A stretch of DNA of 64,000 nucleotides. Origin: an uncultured Mycoplasmatota bacterium. Its GTDB lineage: Bacteria > Bacillota_I > Bacilli_A > RF39 > UBA660. The stretch lies in NCBI GenBank assembly GCA_900546245.1, contig URBY01000001.1, positions 18,963 through 82,962 on the forward strand, in the 5' to 3' direction. The translations under genes were made by a program, and so were the position numbers. Below, in pieces: positions 10,501-19,071 of this stretch (within the stretch, counting starts at the first letter, position 1; each line of letters starts with the position of its first letter). The notes beneath the pieces were generated by a model that searched no databases, was not told where the DNA came from, and saw nothing but the letters and a program-made list of their open reading frames with translations.

Positions 10501-11587
10501 CAGTATTAATAATTAATTGTTTTGTTGATACATAATTTACATTAACCGGTTTATCTTCTGTACCTAAATTAATTGTTTTATCATGATACATTAAATTTTT
10601 TATTGTTATTTTGTATGTATTATCATTTACTTTTTCAATACCAGAATTACCATTTTTATTACCATCATATGAATAAGGAAGCTCTGCAATTACATATTCA
10701 CTATCACTATTATAATTTCCAACAGTAGGAGTATCTAATACTCTTGAAATTGCTAAATCAGAAGAAATATTTACATCAAAAGATATTTTTGAAGGAACCT
10801 GTAATCCAAATATTCCCTTGTTAGAATCAAATGGTAAATATATAGCAATACCTACTGGTAATGAAGCACTACCAACTTCTTTTCCTTTAACAACACCATT
10901 ATATAATTTTAAATTCCATGCTTCTTTTGCAGTTACTGTTACTTCTTTAACACTTATGCTATCAGATACATCTGAATCATCTGTATAAATTTTATAATTT
11001 TCATCTGTTGATTCTCTAACTCTTATAAGTGGATTAATTGTTTGATTATTTTTCGAATTTATATTAGAAACATTAATTCTAGCTGTATTTTTATCAGTTA
11101 AAACTGAATCAGGTATATCAAAAATATAATAATTATAATTTTTACCATCAATTGTAATATTCTCATGTTTTGATGCTGCAGTTGCAGTTGATGAATCACC
11201 TTTTTCAGATACATCTGCTGTTATATCTGATGGTAAAAGAAAATCAACTATAACATGACGTTGTGGATCTGTAGGTTTTTCATCTAAACTAGAATCTTCT
11301 TTATAATCAAGATTATAAGATATATCATATTCTACCGAATCAAAACTTCTTACAATTCCATTACTATCAGATGAATCATTTCCTTCTTCATCATTAGAAT
11401 CAAAATTACCATCTTTATTTGGTGTACCATCTATAACAGATACTTTTGCATTTTTTACTTCAATTTGATTAGCAAAAGGATCTTCTTCTGCAGTAACAAA
11501 TAAATATATACCGAATGATAATATTAAAAATGCAAAAACTGATAATACAATTCTATATTTATATATAAATTTTTTTATAGTTTTCAT
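7538..11587 (-). CDS. Giant SdrD-B-like surface protein
   Basis: A 1349-residue protein with an N-terminal signal anchor (YRIVLSVFAFLILSFGIYLFV) and a very long Asn/Ser/Thr-rich, beta-strand-rich extracellular part. The segment ISGYVFEDQNYDGIYSNKEP opens an SdrD B-like domain (Ca-binding DxNxDG-type loop) that ends near LDLGLRVRQ. After it comes an adhesin-like beta domain (SYLIELENSRYFPGTIGN, IPEGMTFNPNLP) and an acidic tail. There is no C-terminal membrane helix. ATG 11587 follows GGAGG by 5 bases. It is the upstream partner of the thioester protein, and a clear relative of the product of 47446-52020 in length, start motif (RIVRSFDEL versus GIVRSFDSV) and C-terminal domains. Confidence 0.8.
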   Translation of the reverse strand: MKTIKKFIYKYRIVLSVFAFLILSFGIYLFVTAEEDPFANQIEVKNAKVSVIDGTPNKDGNFDSNDEEGNDSSDSNGIVRSFDSVEYDISYNLDYKEDSSLDEKPTDPQRHVIVDFLLPSDITADVSEKGDSSTATAASKHENITIDGKNYNYYIFDIPDSVLTDKNTARINVSNINSKNNQTINPLIRVRESTDENYKIYTDDSDVSDSISVKEVTVTAKEAWNLKLYNGVVKGKEVGSASLPVGIAIYLPFDSNKGIFGLQVPSKISFDVNISSDLAISRVLDTPTVGNYNSDSEYVIAELPYSYDGNKNGNSGIEKVNDNTYKITIKNLMYHDKTINLGTEDKPVNVNYVSTKQLIINTERTDFTNKSNINYTISANGESITMLDNYVPFVGDYLSKVDFINSNNIQTSEITDKPVTTLPNSAFYNYNEEFYIQDTINYGLNVGDDLPNGITNYLKIDNTAIKIININNLSDESKDYYINFSDKDKNHQYTLNYGIGEWNSNYFKVKSDAPSYCPTNLSKLSKEELMNYYGGPCIEENSSVKWYESINEATAVNSSNSDKIILIRLNVSSTYKTGVTTTLRFKAQVKNNTNLVGNSYQVVSRGFTDWEQDGNKERFYMYESGKNVIPVNLSKQTSDMSYSKTLYDNAMYKVSKEESPKSKYGNSIIVTGLKASIDDITVLDKNNSEKNEIYSGQNDPMEIQIRPVIYKSDMNAEISGATVSVTLPTSMTVAVLKGDKKPVGTPSEATDANGKSYLTYSYSYSAEEIKKESVSAAGTIPVLKIHAYVVINTLDNTAANIKAVITGKVKPNTNATLEIPANTPESLRTNTKEIILRNTNDITALGSVGLNYIEANGSYGYNMKATNLVADNANLELLNILPYNGDGVGSSYGSTYSGTIGVSIYNTLPAGYEAYYTKDNPKTILNNEMKNSNSVNWTKWTNYTFVTNDVTAIKIVSSNPIQKGSYFAGETGINIVITTKGNKELDTYNNNFYMLHKNSLICKDEDANENECTSTEIGTRVYSSNVSTVSVYNRTISGYVFEDQNYDGIYSNKEPRLSDIIVQLYKASSNVTDYKKPLEVISDSDELVEETVTNLKGAYKFKALTSGNYYVKYTFDCDKYTVTEKNKQDPTGKGDLSLVDSDADMLNDGTCSAVSNIVKLDNDIVAASNIDLGLRVRQDFDIKMNKYITNVTVTSNKGVQSYDYEKQNKVKIDVKNLKNTSFRVSYLIELENSRYFPGTIGNIIETIPEGMTFNPNLPENDGWYESEGNLYYKDLNKTMIMPGEKYYITIVLDLVTNNGGDYINFVAATDLKIKPIITNFLEIVDDDEYTIIDNEVTEDEMEEGGYDNE

Positions 11588-11618
11588 ATGAGCCTCCATA
11601 TTATTATTTCTTATAATA

Positions 11619-11647
11619 ATTAAACCATTTTTTTTAAATAAAATCAA
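11619..11647 (-). promoter_or_regulatory. Promoter of the first surface-protein operon
   Basis: On the minus strand TTGATT and TTTAAT are separated by 17 bases, just upstream of the gene starting at 11587. Confidence 0.5.
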
Positions 11648-11662
11648 TAAAATACAAAAAAA

Positions 11663-12328
11663 TTATGAGTTATTACTCACAATTTTCTTATTTTCTATTA
11701 AACATATTAAATTCTTCAATTTTATAAATTTACTATCCTTATTTTTTGTTATATTTATAAGCTTACTATATATTCTATCTACATCATCTGTTTTTTCATT
11801 ATAAATTTCATAAAATATATATTTAAGTTTAGAATCCTCATTATTTTTTAACATTTTTTCTAGTTTATTTAATAAATATTTTTGAATTTCTCTTTCTTCT
11901 CTTGTGCAAAAATTTAATTTTTTATTTTTTTTATTTGTTACTTTGTAATCAATTATAGAATATTTAATATCAGAAACATAATCAAGTATTTCCTCTTCTT
12001 CATCAACACTTATATTACTTTTCATATAACTTTTTCCATCTGAATCAAATTCTAGTGCAACTACACTTTTTTCACAAGCAAAAACACATGAATACTTAAT
12101 TATTTTAATTGAATTAGGCGCATATACTTCAGTTTTATCTAAAATTAAATTTAAAAAATTTTTGCTTACAATAATATCATTATTTTTTATACTAATAAAA
12201 TCTTCATAACTTACTTTAAATACAGGTATTTTTAAAATAAATTCTACTTCATCTTCATCTTTCCATTCATAAAATTCATATAAATTATTTTTGTTAAAAT
12301 TTAATGTTATATCATAAATATAATTCAT
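11663..12328 (-). CDS. DUF3603-family protein
   Basis: A 221-residue cytosolic protein. Its start (IYDITLNF, then FYEWKDEDEVEFILKIPVFKVS) and a later TREEREIQKYLLNKLEKM helix match my recollection of the Bacillus DUF3603 family, whose members begin with a YxYDVWVNWFEG/FHEW pattern and carry a LTREER motif. The function of that family is not known to me. It overlaps the upstream small membrane protein gene by 17 bases, so the two are probably co-translated. Confidence 0.6.
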   Translation of the reverse strand: MNYIYDITLNFNKNNLYEFYEWKDEDEVEFILKIPVFKVSYEDFISIKNNDIIVSKNFLNLILDKTEVYAPNSIKIIKYSCVFACEKSVVALEFDSDGKSYMKSNISVDEEEEILDYVSDIKYSIIDYKVTNKKNKKLNFCTREEREIQKYLLNKLEKMLKNNEDSKLKYIFYEIYNEKTDDVDRIYSKLINITKNKDSKFIKLKNLICLIENKKIVSNNS

Positions 12329-12533
12329 TTTCTTTTCCTCCTATAAATGTACTTATAATCATAAAAATTACTCCAAACACAAAATTTAAACATTCAATAC
12401 GTCTAATAATAAAATTAACATATTCTAAAAAATTATACCCAATACTTAATAAATTTAAATATATTACTATATATGATAAACCAATAACTGTAAGACCAAA
12501 ACCAAATAAAAATATTAAAAATTTTATAGACAA
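12312..12533 (-). CDS. Small membrane protein
   Basis: A 73-residue protein with two hydrophobic helices (FLIFLFGFGLTVIGLSYIVIYL and NFVFGVIFMIISTFI). The start is a TTG with AGGTG 7 bases upstream. It overlaps the DUF3603-like gene and probably forms an operon with it. Function unknown. The plus-strand frame over the same bases is a shadow. Confidence 0.6.
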   Translation of the reverse strand: MSIKFLIFLFGFGLTVIGLSYIVIYLNLLSIGYNFLEYVNFIIRRIECLNFVFGVIFMIISTFIGGKENELYL

Positions 12534-12604
12534 ACTTGATCACCTGTTATAATTTTATTTATTATTTTTGAAATTTATTATATAATTATTATGAGGTGAA
12601 TAAA

Positions 12605-13405
12605 ATGTTATTATTAAAATATTTAATTCTGGGGATAATACAAGGTTTCACAGAACCACTTCCTATTTCATCTAGTGGACATTTAAGAATATTTAAATCT
12701 CTATTCAATAGTGAAGTATTAAGTGATATGAATTTTGAAATCATTGTTAATTTTGGTTCACTTATCGCAATCTTAATTCTGTATAGAAAGGAAATAATAA
12801 GTATTATTAAAGATTTCTTTATGTATATTAAAACTAAAGAAAAAAAATATAGTACTAATTATAAATATGCATGGCTTATAGTTATAGGTACTATACCTGC
12901 GGCACTTTTAGGTTTATTTGTAAAAGACTTTATTGAAGAATATTTTACAACAAAACTAGTCGGTTTAATGCTTATAATTACATCTATACTATTATTTATG
13001 ATTAAAGATATAAAAGGAAAAAAAGAAAAAAAGGATATGACTTACTTAGATGCACTTAAAATTGGATGTTTTCAAGTAGTAGCACTTCTTCCTGGAATAA
13101 GTAGAAGTGGAGCAACTGTTGTTGGAGGTATGAAATCTAATCTAACAAGAGAAACTGCTCTTAACTATTCATTTATGCTTTATATTCCAATAAGTGTAGC
13201 AAGTATGGTACTTGGTGTTAAAGATCTTGTTACTGCTGGTAATATTGGAACTCTTGCAATCCCTTATTTAGTAAGTATGATTGCAGCTGGTATTGTAACA
13301 TATTTTGCAGCAAAACTATTTATTGACATTATGAAAAAAGGTAAATTAATTTACTTTTCAATATATTGTTTTATAGTTGGAATAATTACATTTTTAGTAT
13401 TTTAA
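12605..13405 (+). CDS. uppP: Undecaprenyl-diphosphatase
   Basis: A 266-residue BacA/UppP integral membrane phosphatase that recycles undecaprenyl pyrophosphate to the lipid carrier for wall synthesis. Both family signatures are present: GFTEPLPISSSGHL near residue 16, with the essential Glu and Ser residues, and PGISRSGATVVGGM near residue 165 with the catalytic Arg. The protein is hydrophobic throughout and of normal length. ATG 12605 has GAGGTG at the right distance, so the GTG at 12596 belongs to the ribosome site. It is the only plus-strand gene in this stretch. Confidence 0.95.
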   Translation: MLLLKYLILGIIQGFTEPLPISSSGHLRIFKSLFNSEVLSDMNFEIIVNFGSLIAILILYRKEIISIIKDFFMYIKTKEKKYSTNYKYAWLIVIGTIPAALLGLFVKDFIEEYFTTKLVGLMLIITSILLFMIKDIKGKKEKKDMTYLDALKIGCFQVVALLPGISRSGATVVGGMKSNLTRETALNYSFMLYIPISVASMVLGVKDLVTAGNIGTLAIPYLVSMIAAGIVTYFAAKLFIDIMKKGKLIYFSIYCFIVGIITFLVF

Positions 13406-13429
13406 AAAAACATCATTTGATGTTTTTTT
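13404..13429. terminator. Bidirectional terminator between uppP and rmuC
   Basis: AAAAAAACATCA and TGATGTTTTTTT form a long perfect stem with a two-base loop between convergent genes. Confidence 0.85.
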
Positions 13430-14495
13430 ATTCAATTATATTTTTATCATCTAATTCTACACTATTTATACTATTAAACCTTTTAGTAATTTTCTCTGTT
13501 GTTGTATGTATATCTTCAATATCTTTATTAACTGTTTGAATACTTCTAGAAAGTTTGTCCCATCTTTCTTTATATCTACCAAACTCAATAGATAGTTTTG
13601 ATAATTCATCTCTTATTACTTTAGCATATTTATCTCTTTCTTCATTTTTAATAATTACCTCAATAGTAGTAAGCGTACTCATTAACGTTGTTGGAGAAGT
13701 TATCCACACCCTTTTTTTATAAGCATATTCAATTATATCACTATGATATGCATTAAGTTCTGCAAATATTGCTTCTGCAGGTAAAAACATTATTGCTTGA
13801 TCACTTGTTACACCCTCTATAATATATTTACTAGCTATTGCATCAATATGTTTTTTAACATCACTTTTAAATAGTTTAGCAGCTGTTTCTCTATCAGATA
13901 CACTATATCTTTTATCAACCATTATTCTGTAATGTTCTAGAGGAAACTTTGAATCAATTCCAACAAGACCAAGTGGTTCTGGTGCGAATAATGCTGCATC
14001 TACTATTGTACTATTCGGAAGAGTATATTGAAGACGATAAATCTTATCATTCTTTTCACCAAATACACTAGATAAAATATGTTTTAAGTTTACTTCACCA
14101 TATATACCTCTACTCTTTTTATCAGTTAATATTCCTTGAAGTGAAACTATATCATTAGATAAAGTATCTATTTTCTTTTGAGCTTCATCTATTTTACTTA
14201 ATCTTTCAAGTACTGATGTAAATGTTTTATTAGTTTTCTCAAAATTTTCATCTAGTCTTTCATTTACTTTATCATTTATCATGTTTAATCTTAGTTCTAT
14301 CTTATCATTTAATGCATTAATATCTTCATTAAGATTTTTATTAATATCATTTTTAAAATCATAAAGATCTCTTGTTACATTATTTTCGAGTTTACCAAGT
14401 CTTTCAGTAATATTTCCTTCATTAATATTTTTAAATAAACTTATTGTTACAAGTACAACAAGTAAAATAAGTATTCCAATTATTATATATTCCAT
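13428..14495 (-). CDS. rmuC: RmuC-family DNA recombination protein
   Basis: A 355-residue protein with an N-terminal membrane helix (IIIGILILLVVLVTISLF), a long coiled coil over about residues 25-130, and the RmuC nuclease-like domain. Signatures include KSRGIYGEVNLKHIL, GIDSKFPLEHY, and MFLPAEAIFAELNAYHSDIIEYAYKKRVWITSPTTLM. RmuC limits rearrangements at inverted repeats; the core resembles PD-(D/E)XK nucleases. Typical length. Confidence 0.93.
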   Translation of the reverse strand: MEYIIIGILILLVVLVTISLFKNINEGNITERLGKLENNVTRDLYDFKNDINKNLNEDINALNDKIELRLNMINDKVNERLDENFEKTNKTFTSVLERLSKIDEAQKKIDTLSNDIVSLQGILTDKKSRGIYGEVNLKHILSSVFGEKNDKIYRLQYTLPNSTIVDAALFAPEPLGLVGIDSKFPLEHYRIMVDKRYSVSDRETAAKLFKSDVKKHIDAIASKYIIEGVTSDQAIMFLPAEAIFAELNAYHSDIIEYAYKKRVWITSPTTLMSTLTTIEVIIKNEERDKYAKVIRDELSKLSIEFGRYKERWDKLSRSIQTVNKDIEDIHTTTEKITKRFNSINSVELDDKNIIE

Positions 14496-14507
14496 ATTTT
14501 GTACCTC

Positions 14508-15074
14508 CTATTTTATAAATTTATTTGCAAGCCTGCTTACTAAATACGCAATTAAAACCATAAATACGACCTGTGCGATTGTATATGGATCTGTTATACT
14601 TTCAAGTAAACTTTTTCCTATAAATCCCCAAAAATAAACCATTGGTAATTTTCCTATCATAAGAGCTGAAAAATATTTTTTAGCATCTATATCAGTTAAA
14701 CCTGCGGCTATATTAACCGCAAATGCAGGTGTAAATGGTAAAGCAATTAATATAACTAAATTGCTATACGATAATTTATTAATATATTTTTTAAACTTCT
14801 TAACTTTTTCGTTATTTCCATATTTCTTTTCAAATTTATTACGTAGTTTTCTACATAAATAAAATGAAATCATACAACCAGTAACCGTTGCTACCCAAGA
14901 TAATATAAAACCAAATAATGACCCAAAAGTCATAATATTAAGTGCTATAAAAACAGCAAGTGGTAAAACAGGTATCATTGATTCAAATATAATAAGCAAA
15001 AATCCTGATATAAATCCAAGACTACCCATTAAATCTGTTGCTTTACTAATTAATTCTGTTAAAAATGTTTCCAT
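14508..15074 (-). CDS. TVP38/TMEM64 (VTT-domain) membrane protein
   Basis: A 188-residue polytopic protein of the DedA/VTT superfamily. The conserved core is visible as ESMIPVLPLAVFIALNIMTFGSLFGFILSWVATVTGCMISFYLCRK, and the family motif appears in LPFTPAFAVNIAAGLTDI. Members act in lipid or polyprenyl-phosphate handling at the membrane. It lies 12 bases upstream of rmuC in the same direction, so they may be cotranscribed. GGAGG precedes the ATG. Confidence 0.85.
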   Translation of the reverse strand: METFLTELISKATDLMGSLGFISGFLLIIFESMIPVLPLAVFIALNIMTFGSLFGFILSWVATVTGCMISFYLCRKLRNKFEKKYGNNEKVKKFKKYINKLSYSNLVILIALPFTPAFAVNIAAGLTDIDAKKYFSALMIGKLPMVYFWGFIGKSLLESITDPYTIAQVVFMVLIAYLVSRLANKFIK

Positions 15075-15115
15075 GTTATCCTCCTTTAATATTATAAACC
15101 ATTTTTAATACAAAA

Positions 15116-15145
15116 AAAATAAGTTTTTTAAACTTAACTTATTTT
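15116..15145 (-). terminator. Terminator after the rhodanese gene
   Basis: AAAATAAGTT and AACTTATTTT arms just past the stop at 15146. Confidence 0.65.
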
Positions 15146-15415
15146 TTATATAAAACCTTCATACCCATCTATTACATTAACTACATCGTATCCCATTACT
15201 TCAAGAAATTTACAGCATCTTTTACTTTTAAATCCTTCTGTACAATATATGTAATATGTTTTATCTTTATCCAAATACATATTAGGCATATCTGTTAAAT
15301 TATTCATATCAATATTTTTTGAATTATATATATGTCCTTTCATATATGCACCTTTTGTTCTTAAATCAATTATATTGTATTCTGGTTTTAAATCACATGC
15401 TTTTATATTTTTCAT
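15146..15415 (-). CDS. Single-domain rhodanese-like protein
   Basis: An 89-residue rhodanese fold protein (sulfur transfer). It starts with the NIIDLRTKGAYMKGHI strand-helix signature. The active-site loop is YYIYCTEGFKSKRCCKFLEVMGY, where the first Cys is in the catalytic position, followed by an extra CC pair. GGTGG precedes the ATG. It is small for the family but complete. Confidence 0.88.
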   Translation of the reverse strand: MKNIKACDLKPEYNIIDLRTKGAYMKGHIYNSKNIDMNNLTDMPNMYLDKDKTYYIYCTEGFKSKRCCKFLEVMGYDVVNVIDGYEGFI

Positions 15416-15473
15416 ATTTCCACCAGTCCACTATATAATATGAAAATATTTATTTTATAACTATATCAATAGC

Positions 15474-15567
15474 CTAAAGAAAAAAATGCACAAAATATTG
15501 AAAATATTGTGCATTCTTATATTTTTTAAGCACTATTTTGCGCAATCATTGTGCATTTTTTATTCTT
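15474..15567. repeat. Direct repeat copy A flanking the Fic gene
   Basis: About 90 bases made of two palindromes: one around ATGCACAAAATATT/AATATTGTGCAT and one around TTGCGCAATCATTGTGCA, ending in TTTTTTATTCTT. The same arrangement recurs at 16674-16765. Each copy ends at the stop codon of a minus-strand gene, so each probably also works as a double terminator. Confidence 0.8.
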
Positions 15568-16633
15568 TTCCTACAAATACATTATATATTTCACTATATC
15601 TATATGCTAGTTTTGCATAATTATCATCAATATCTAATATACCTATTTTAACAAGCTCATCAATTAATGTTGAAACTGTATTTCTTGATACACCAGATTC
15701 TTCTTCTATCTCTTTTTTTGTAAATACAATTTGATGTATTAATGATGGCATAATTCTATAAACAGCATTACTATTGAGTGTTTTAATTTTTTGCATATCT
15801 TTATTATATATTTCTTTAATTCTATTTATTTTAGCAATATAATTATTACACTGTTCAATAATACACTGCAAAAAGAATTTAATAAATCCAGCCATATTAC
15901 CTTTTCTACTTTCATTTAAATATTTATGATAACTTGGTTTATAAAGTTCAATTACTTCTGATAAAAAAAGTATTGGTTTATCATCAGTTAACATTGCAAG
16001 TTGTATTGGAATAAGTGCTCTACCTAATCTTCCATTACCATCTCTATATGCATGTATTGTTTCAAATTGAGAATGAGAAATAGCCATATTTACAAATATT
16101 GGATCAATAAATTCATCATTCATATATTTAAATAAATTATCTAAAAGAATTGGAACATCTTCCGGAATAGGAGGAACATAAATAGCCTCTTTAATTGTAC
16201 ATCCTCTTGGACCAATCCAATTTTGAATATTTCTAATTTTTCCAGGTTCTTTATTTTGACCTCTAACACTATCTAATAATATCTTATGAATATTATTTAC
16301 AAAAACTAAATCTATTTTTCTATTTGTCTTGATATAATTTTCCGAATATTCAATTACTTCTTTTAAATTTTGTATCTCACTCTTCTCATCATTATTTGGC
16401 ATATATTTTATATAATACATATCATCTTGAGAAATTTGTGTTCCTTCAATTTGTGTAGATTTCAAACTTTCGCTTAAGATAATTGAATCTAAAAAATATC
16501 TTGAGTCAAAATCAATATTTTTTAAATAAGTTTTATACTCTCCATATTTTTCATTTGCCTCAGATAATAACTTTAATAACTCTTTATCAATTTTATATTC
16601 AATTGGTAACTCATTTACTTTAATTGGTTCCAT
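15560..16633 (-). CDS. Fic family protein with N-terminal inhibitory motif and winged helix
   Basis: A 357-residue Fic protein. The core motif HAYRDGNGRLGR is near residue 195, with the catalytic His and the GNGR phosphate-binding loop, so transfer of AMP or a similar group to a protein target is expected. KSTQIEGTQIS near residue 58 is an (S/T)xxxE(G/N) self-inhibition motif (class II Fic). The C-terminus (KKEIEEESGVSRNTVSTLIDELV) is a winged helix, so it may bind DNA. ATG 16633 is chosen for the AGGTG spacing. The gene with its terminator sits exactly between two direct repeats, which suggests it arrived as a cassette next to the virD4-like gene. Confidence 0.9.
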   Translation of the reverse strand: MEPIKVNELPIEYKIDKELLKLLSEANEKYGEYKTYLKNIDFDSRYFLDSIILSESLKSTQIEGTQISQDDMYYIKYMPNNDEKSEIQNLKEVIEYSENYIKTNRKIDLVFVNNIHKILLDSVRGQNKEPGKIRNIQNWIGPRGCTIKEAIYVPPIPEDVPILLDNLFKYMNDEFIDPIFVNMAISHSQFETIHAYRDGNGRLGRALIPIQLAMLTDDKPILFLSEVIELYKPSYHKYLNESRKGNMAGFIKFFLQCIIEQCNNYIAKINRIKEIYNKDMQKIKTLNSNAVYRIMPSLIHQIVFTKKEIEEESGVSRNTVSTLIDELVKIGILDIDDNYAKLAYRYSEIYNVFVGKE

Positions 16634-16673
16634 TTTCATCACCTATCGAGATATTAACATTTTTTTTATTAAA

Positions 16674-16765
16674 AGTAAAGAAAATGCACAATATTTTCGA
16701 TATTTTGTGCATTTTTACTTTTTTTAGACACTATTTTGCACAATGATTGTGCATTTTTTATTCTT
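16674..16765. repeat. Direct repeat copy B flanking the Fic gene
   Basis: It matches copy A in order and sequence: ATGCACAATATTTTCGATAT with its complement, then TTTTTTAGACACTATTTTGCA and TGATTGTGCATTTTTTATTC. It abuts the stop codon of the virD4-like gene. Confidence 0.8.
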
Positions 16766-19001
16766 CAAAGAAGAAATCATCAAAGAAATCATCATAATCA
16801 GAATCATTATCTTTTTTGACATTATTTTTTTGTTCTTCTTTATTTTCATTATCCATTTTTTCTTTATCATCTTTTATTTTAAAGTTTTCAAAATCAACCA
16901 TATTACTATGAATAATCTCATTTACATTTGGATCAGTTGATATATTTCTTGTATCAAATAATTTTTCTTCTTCACTATTACTCTTAATAGGTTCTGGTTC
17001 TGATGCAGGTTTATCTATATTTTTTTCTTCTAAATTATTAATTACTTCTTCTTTAGATTCTATTTTTTTATTTTTTTCTGCTTCTTGTTTCTTCTTTTCT
17101 TCTTCCTCTTCTTTTTCAAGTTCAGCAATTTTAGCATCAATTTCCTTGATCATTTTATCAATATCCATATCTGAACCCATACCTTTTATACCACCAAAAG
17201 GATTCATACCAAAAGGTGAACCACCACCCATTGGTGAAGAAGAATTACCATCAAAACCTGCATTTTGAAGCTTTTCTTGTTTTTGTTTTCTAACAAATTC
17301 TTTCAAATCAAATGTTTTAATCTCATCCATAGTTCTTTGTGGATAAACAACATTTTTTCCATAGTGATCAACACCTCTACCAAAACCAAAATCAGTATCC
17401 CAGTCCATTTTTAGTTTTCCCCTGAAAGGCGCACATCTTTGTTTAATTAATATGATTTCATCAGGCTTCATTCTTTGAAGTTCTGATACAGTAACAAGAG
17501 GTCTTGTTTCTTCTTTTTTATCTTTACCAACTCTAACAAGTTTATCACCACATAATTTACTAATTTCTTCCAAAGCTGATAATTCTCCTGTTAATAAATA
17601 TATTAAGTTACCACAGTTACCACGAATAGTTTCAGCATCATGATCACCATAATTTTGTTTTAACTGTGCAAAATTCTGAATGATAAATGTAAATCTAATT
17701 TGTCTTGAACGAGCAGCAGTAACCATTGTTGTAATATCTTTAAACTTAGGCATGTTAGCAAACTCATCAAGTAAGAAATTTGTTCTAACAGGAAGTTTTC
17801 CACCATGTTGTTGTGCAACATTTATTAAAGCTTCATAACATTGTTTAACAAATATAGTAGCAAGTGAATGGTATGTTGTTTTTTCATCTTGTATAATCAT
17901 AAATACTGCTGTTGGTTTTTCACCTATACTATCCATATCAAAATCACTCTTAGAAAGCATTTCAGATAAGTTTTTAGTAACAGCTAGTGTTTTAACCTTG
18001 TCCTTTAATACAGATACGATACCACCTTTTGTTTCATTTGGTGCATTAACTGTACCTAAAGCATTAACACATGCTGGCGAAGCTGGATCTTTAGCATTAA
18101 AATATTCCTTTAAATAGTTTGATGCACCATATTTATCTTCACCTGTTGTCATCATTAAATTAACACTATTTATATTTATTTCTTCTTCTGGAGCATCCTC
18201 AAATAAAGCAAGTGATAAACCTGTTAAATAACTAGCAGCAGAATTTTGCCAGAATGGATCTTGTCCTTGACCATCTACAACTATATTAAGTGATAAGTCA
18301 TTTAAAAGTTCATTTGCTTTATCAAAATTACCTTCCTTTTGATATTTGTATGGTAAATGATAAGGATTCCAACAGTTACCTTTTTGTGGATCACGGAAAT
18401 TAAGTATTATAATTTGATAACCTAGTTCCCTCATTATTCCAGAATTATCATTATATATTTCACCTTTAGGGTCAGATATAATCATTGATTCTCTACCCTT
18501 TATAAGCATTTGAACAGTTGGATTAATTATACCTTGAGTTTTACCTGAACCTGTCGCACCAATAACAAGTGTATGACTTTCACCATTATCTACATAAGCT
18601 GCTTCTTTATCATATACTAAAGGTGTACCACCTGCTTTTGCTTCTTTTTCAACATATGGAACTCTTACAACACCTTTGGCTTTTTTTATTTCTCCCTCTT
18701 TTGCCCATCTAGCATAACCATCTTCTTTTTTCTCACTAGTATAACCAAAACCTTTTTCTCTAGTAAAGAAATATGATGATGTACTTGCAAATAGAAATGC
18801 AATAGAAGCAATCCAAAGCATTATTGTTACACCAATATATTTTGGAGTAAACGCTAAAAATGGATTTAATCCCCAAGGTGTACCTTCATTTATAATAAAT
18901 GAGAAATTAAGTACACATAAACATACTAAATAAAGCATAAAAACAGATATTACTGCAAACGCTATTACATCTTTTTTTTCTGCCCTAAACTTTAATTTCA
19001 T
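16758..19001 (-). CDS. VirD4/TraG-type coupling ATPase
   Basis: A 747-residue type IV secretion coupling protein. Two N-terminal membrane helices (about residues 12-36 and 55-75) are followed by the ATPase domain with Walker A GATGSGKT near residue 148 and Walker B FLLDEFANMPKF near 405. The TraG-family segment ARSRQIRFTFIIQNFAQLKQNYG is also present. The last 200 residues are a Glu/Lys-rich, low-complexity tail ending DDFFDDFFFEE. It would recruit DNA or protein substrates to the channel encoded upstream. A terminator at 19046-19068 separates it from the hydrolase gene, so it may have its own promoter. Confidence 0.92.
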   Translation of the reverse strand: MKLKFRAEKKDVIAFAVISVFMLYLVCLCVLNFSFIINEGTPWGLNPFLAFTPKYIGVTIMLWIASIAFLFASTSSYFFTREKGFGYTSEKKEDGYARWAKEGEIKKAKGVVRVPYVEKEAKAGGTPLVYDKEAAYVDNGESHTLVIGATGSGKTQGIINPTVQMLIKGRESMIISDPKGEIYNDNSGIMRELGYQIIILNFRDPQKGNCWNPYHLPYKYQKEGNFDKANELLNDLSLNIVVDGQGQDPFWQNSAASYLTGLSLALFEDAPEEEININSVNLMMTTGEDKYGASNYLKEYFNAKDPASPACVNALGTVNAPNETKGGIVSVLKDKVKTLAVTKNLSEMLSKSDFDMDSIGEKPTAVFMIIQDEKTTYHSLATIFVKQCYEALINVAQQHGGKLPVRTNFLLDEFANMPKFKDITTMVTAARSRQIRFTFIIQNFAQLKQNYGDHDAETIRGNCGNLIYLLTGELSALEEISKLCGDKLVRVGKDKKEETRPLVTVSELQRMKPDEIILIKQRCAPFRGKLKMDWDTDFGFGRGVDHYGKNVVYPQRTMDEIKTFDLKEFVRKQKQEKLQNAGFDGNSSSPMGGGSPFGMNPFGGIKGMGSDMDIDKMIKEIDAKIAELEKEEEEEKKKQEAEKNKKIESKEEVINNLEEKNIDKPASEPEPIKSNSEEEKLFDTRNISTDPNVNEIIHSNMVDFENFKIKDDKEKMDNENKEEQKNNVKKDNDSDYDDFFDDFFFEE

Positions 19002-19045
19002 AAAATCTCTTCCTTCTTATCAATTTACTATATTATAACAAAAAA

Positions 19046-19068
19046 ATAAGTATTTTGAAATACTTATT
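19046..19068 (-). terminator. Terminator after the T4SS wall hydrolase
   Basis: AATAAGTATTT and AAATACTTATT form an 11-bp stem followed by a T run on the minus strand. Confidence 0.75.
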
Positions 19069-19071
19069 TAA

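Noticed and set aside
15474..16765. Fic-flanking repeats as CRISPR or insertion-sequence ends
   Set aside because: There are only two copies, with no spacers and no transposase; each contains terminator-like hairpins after a stop codon.
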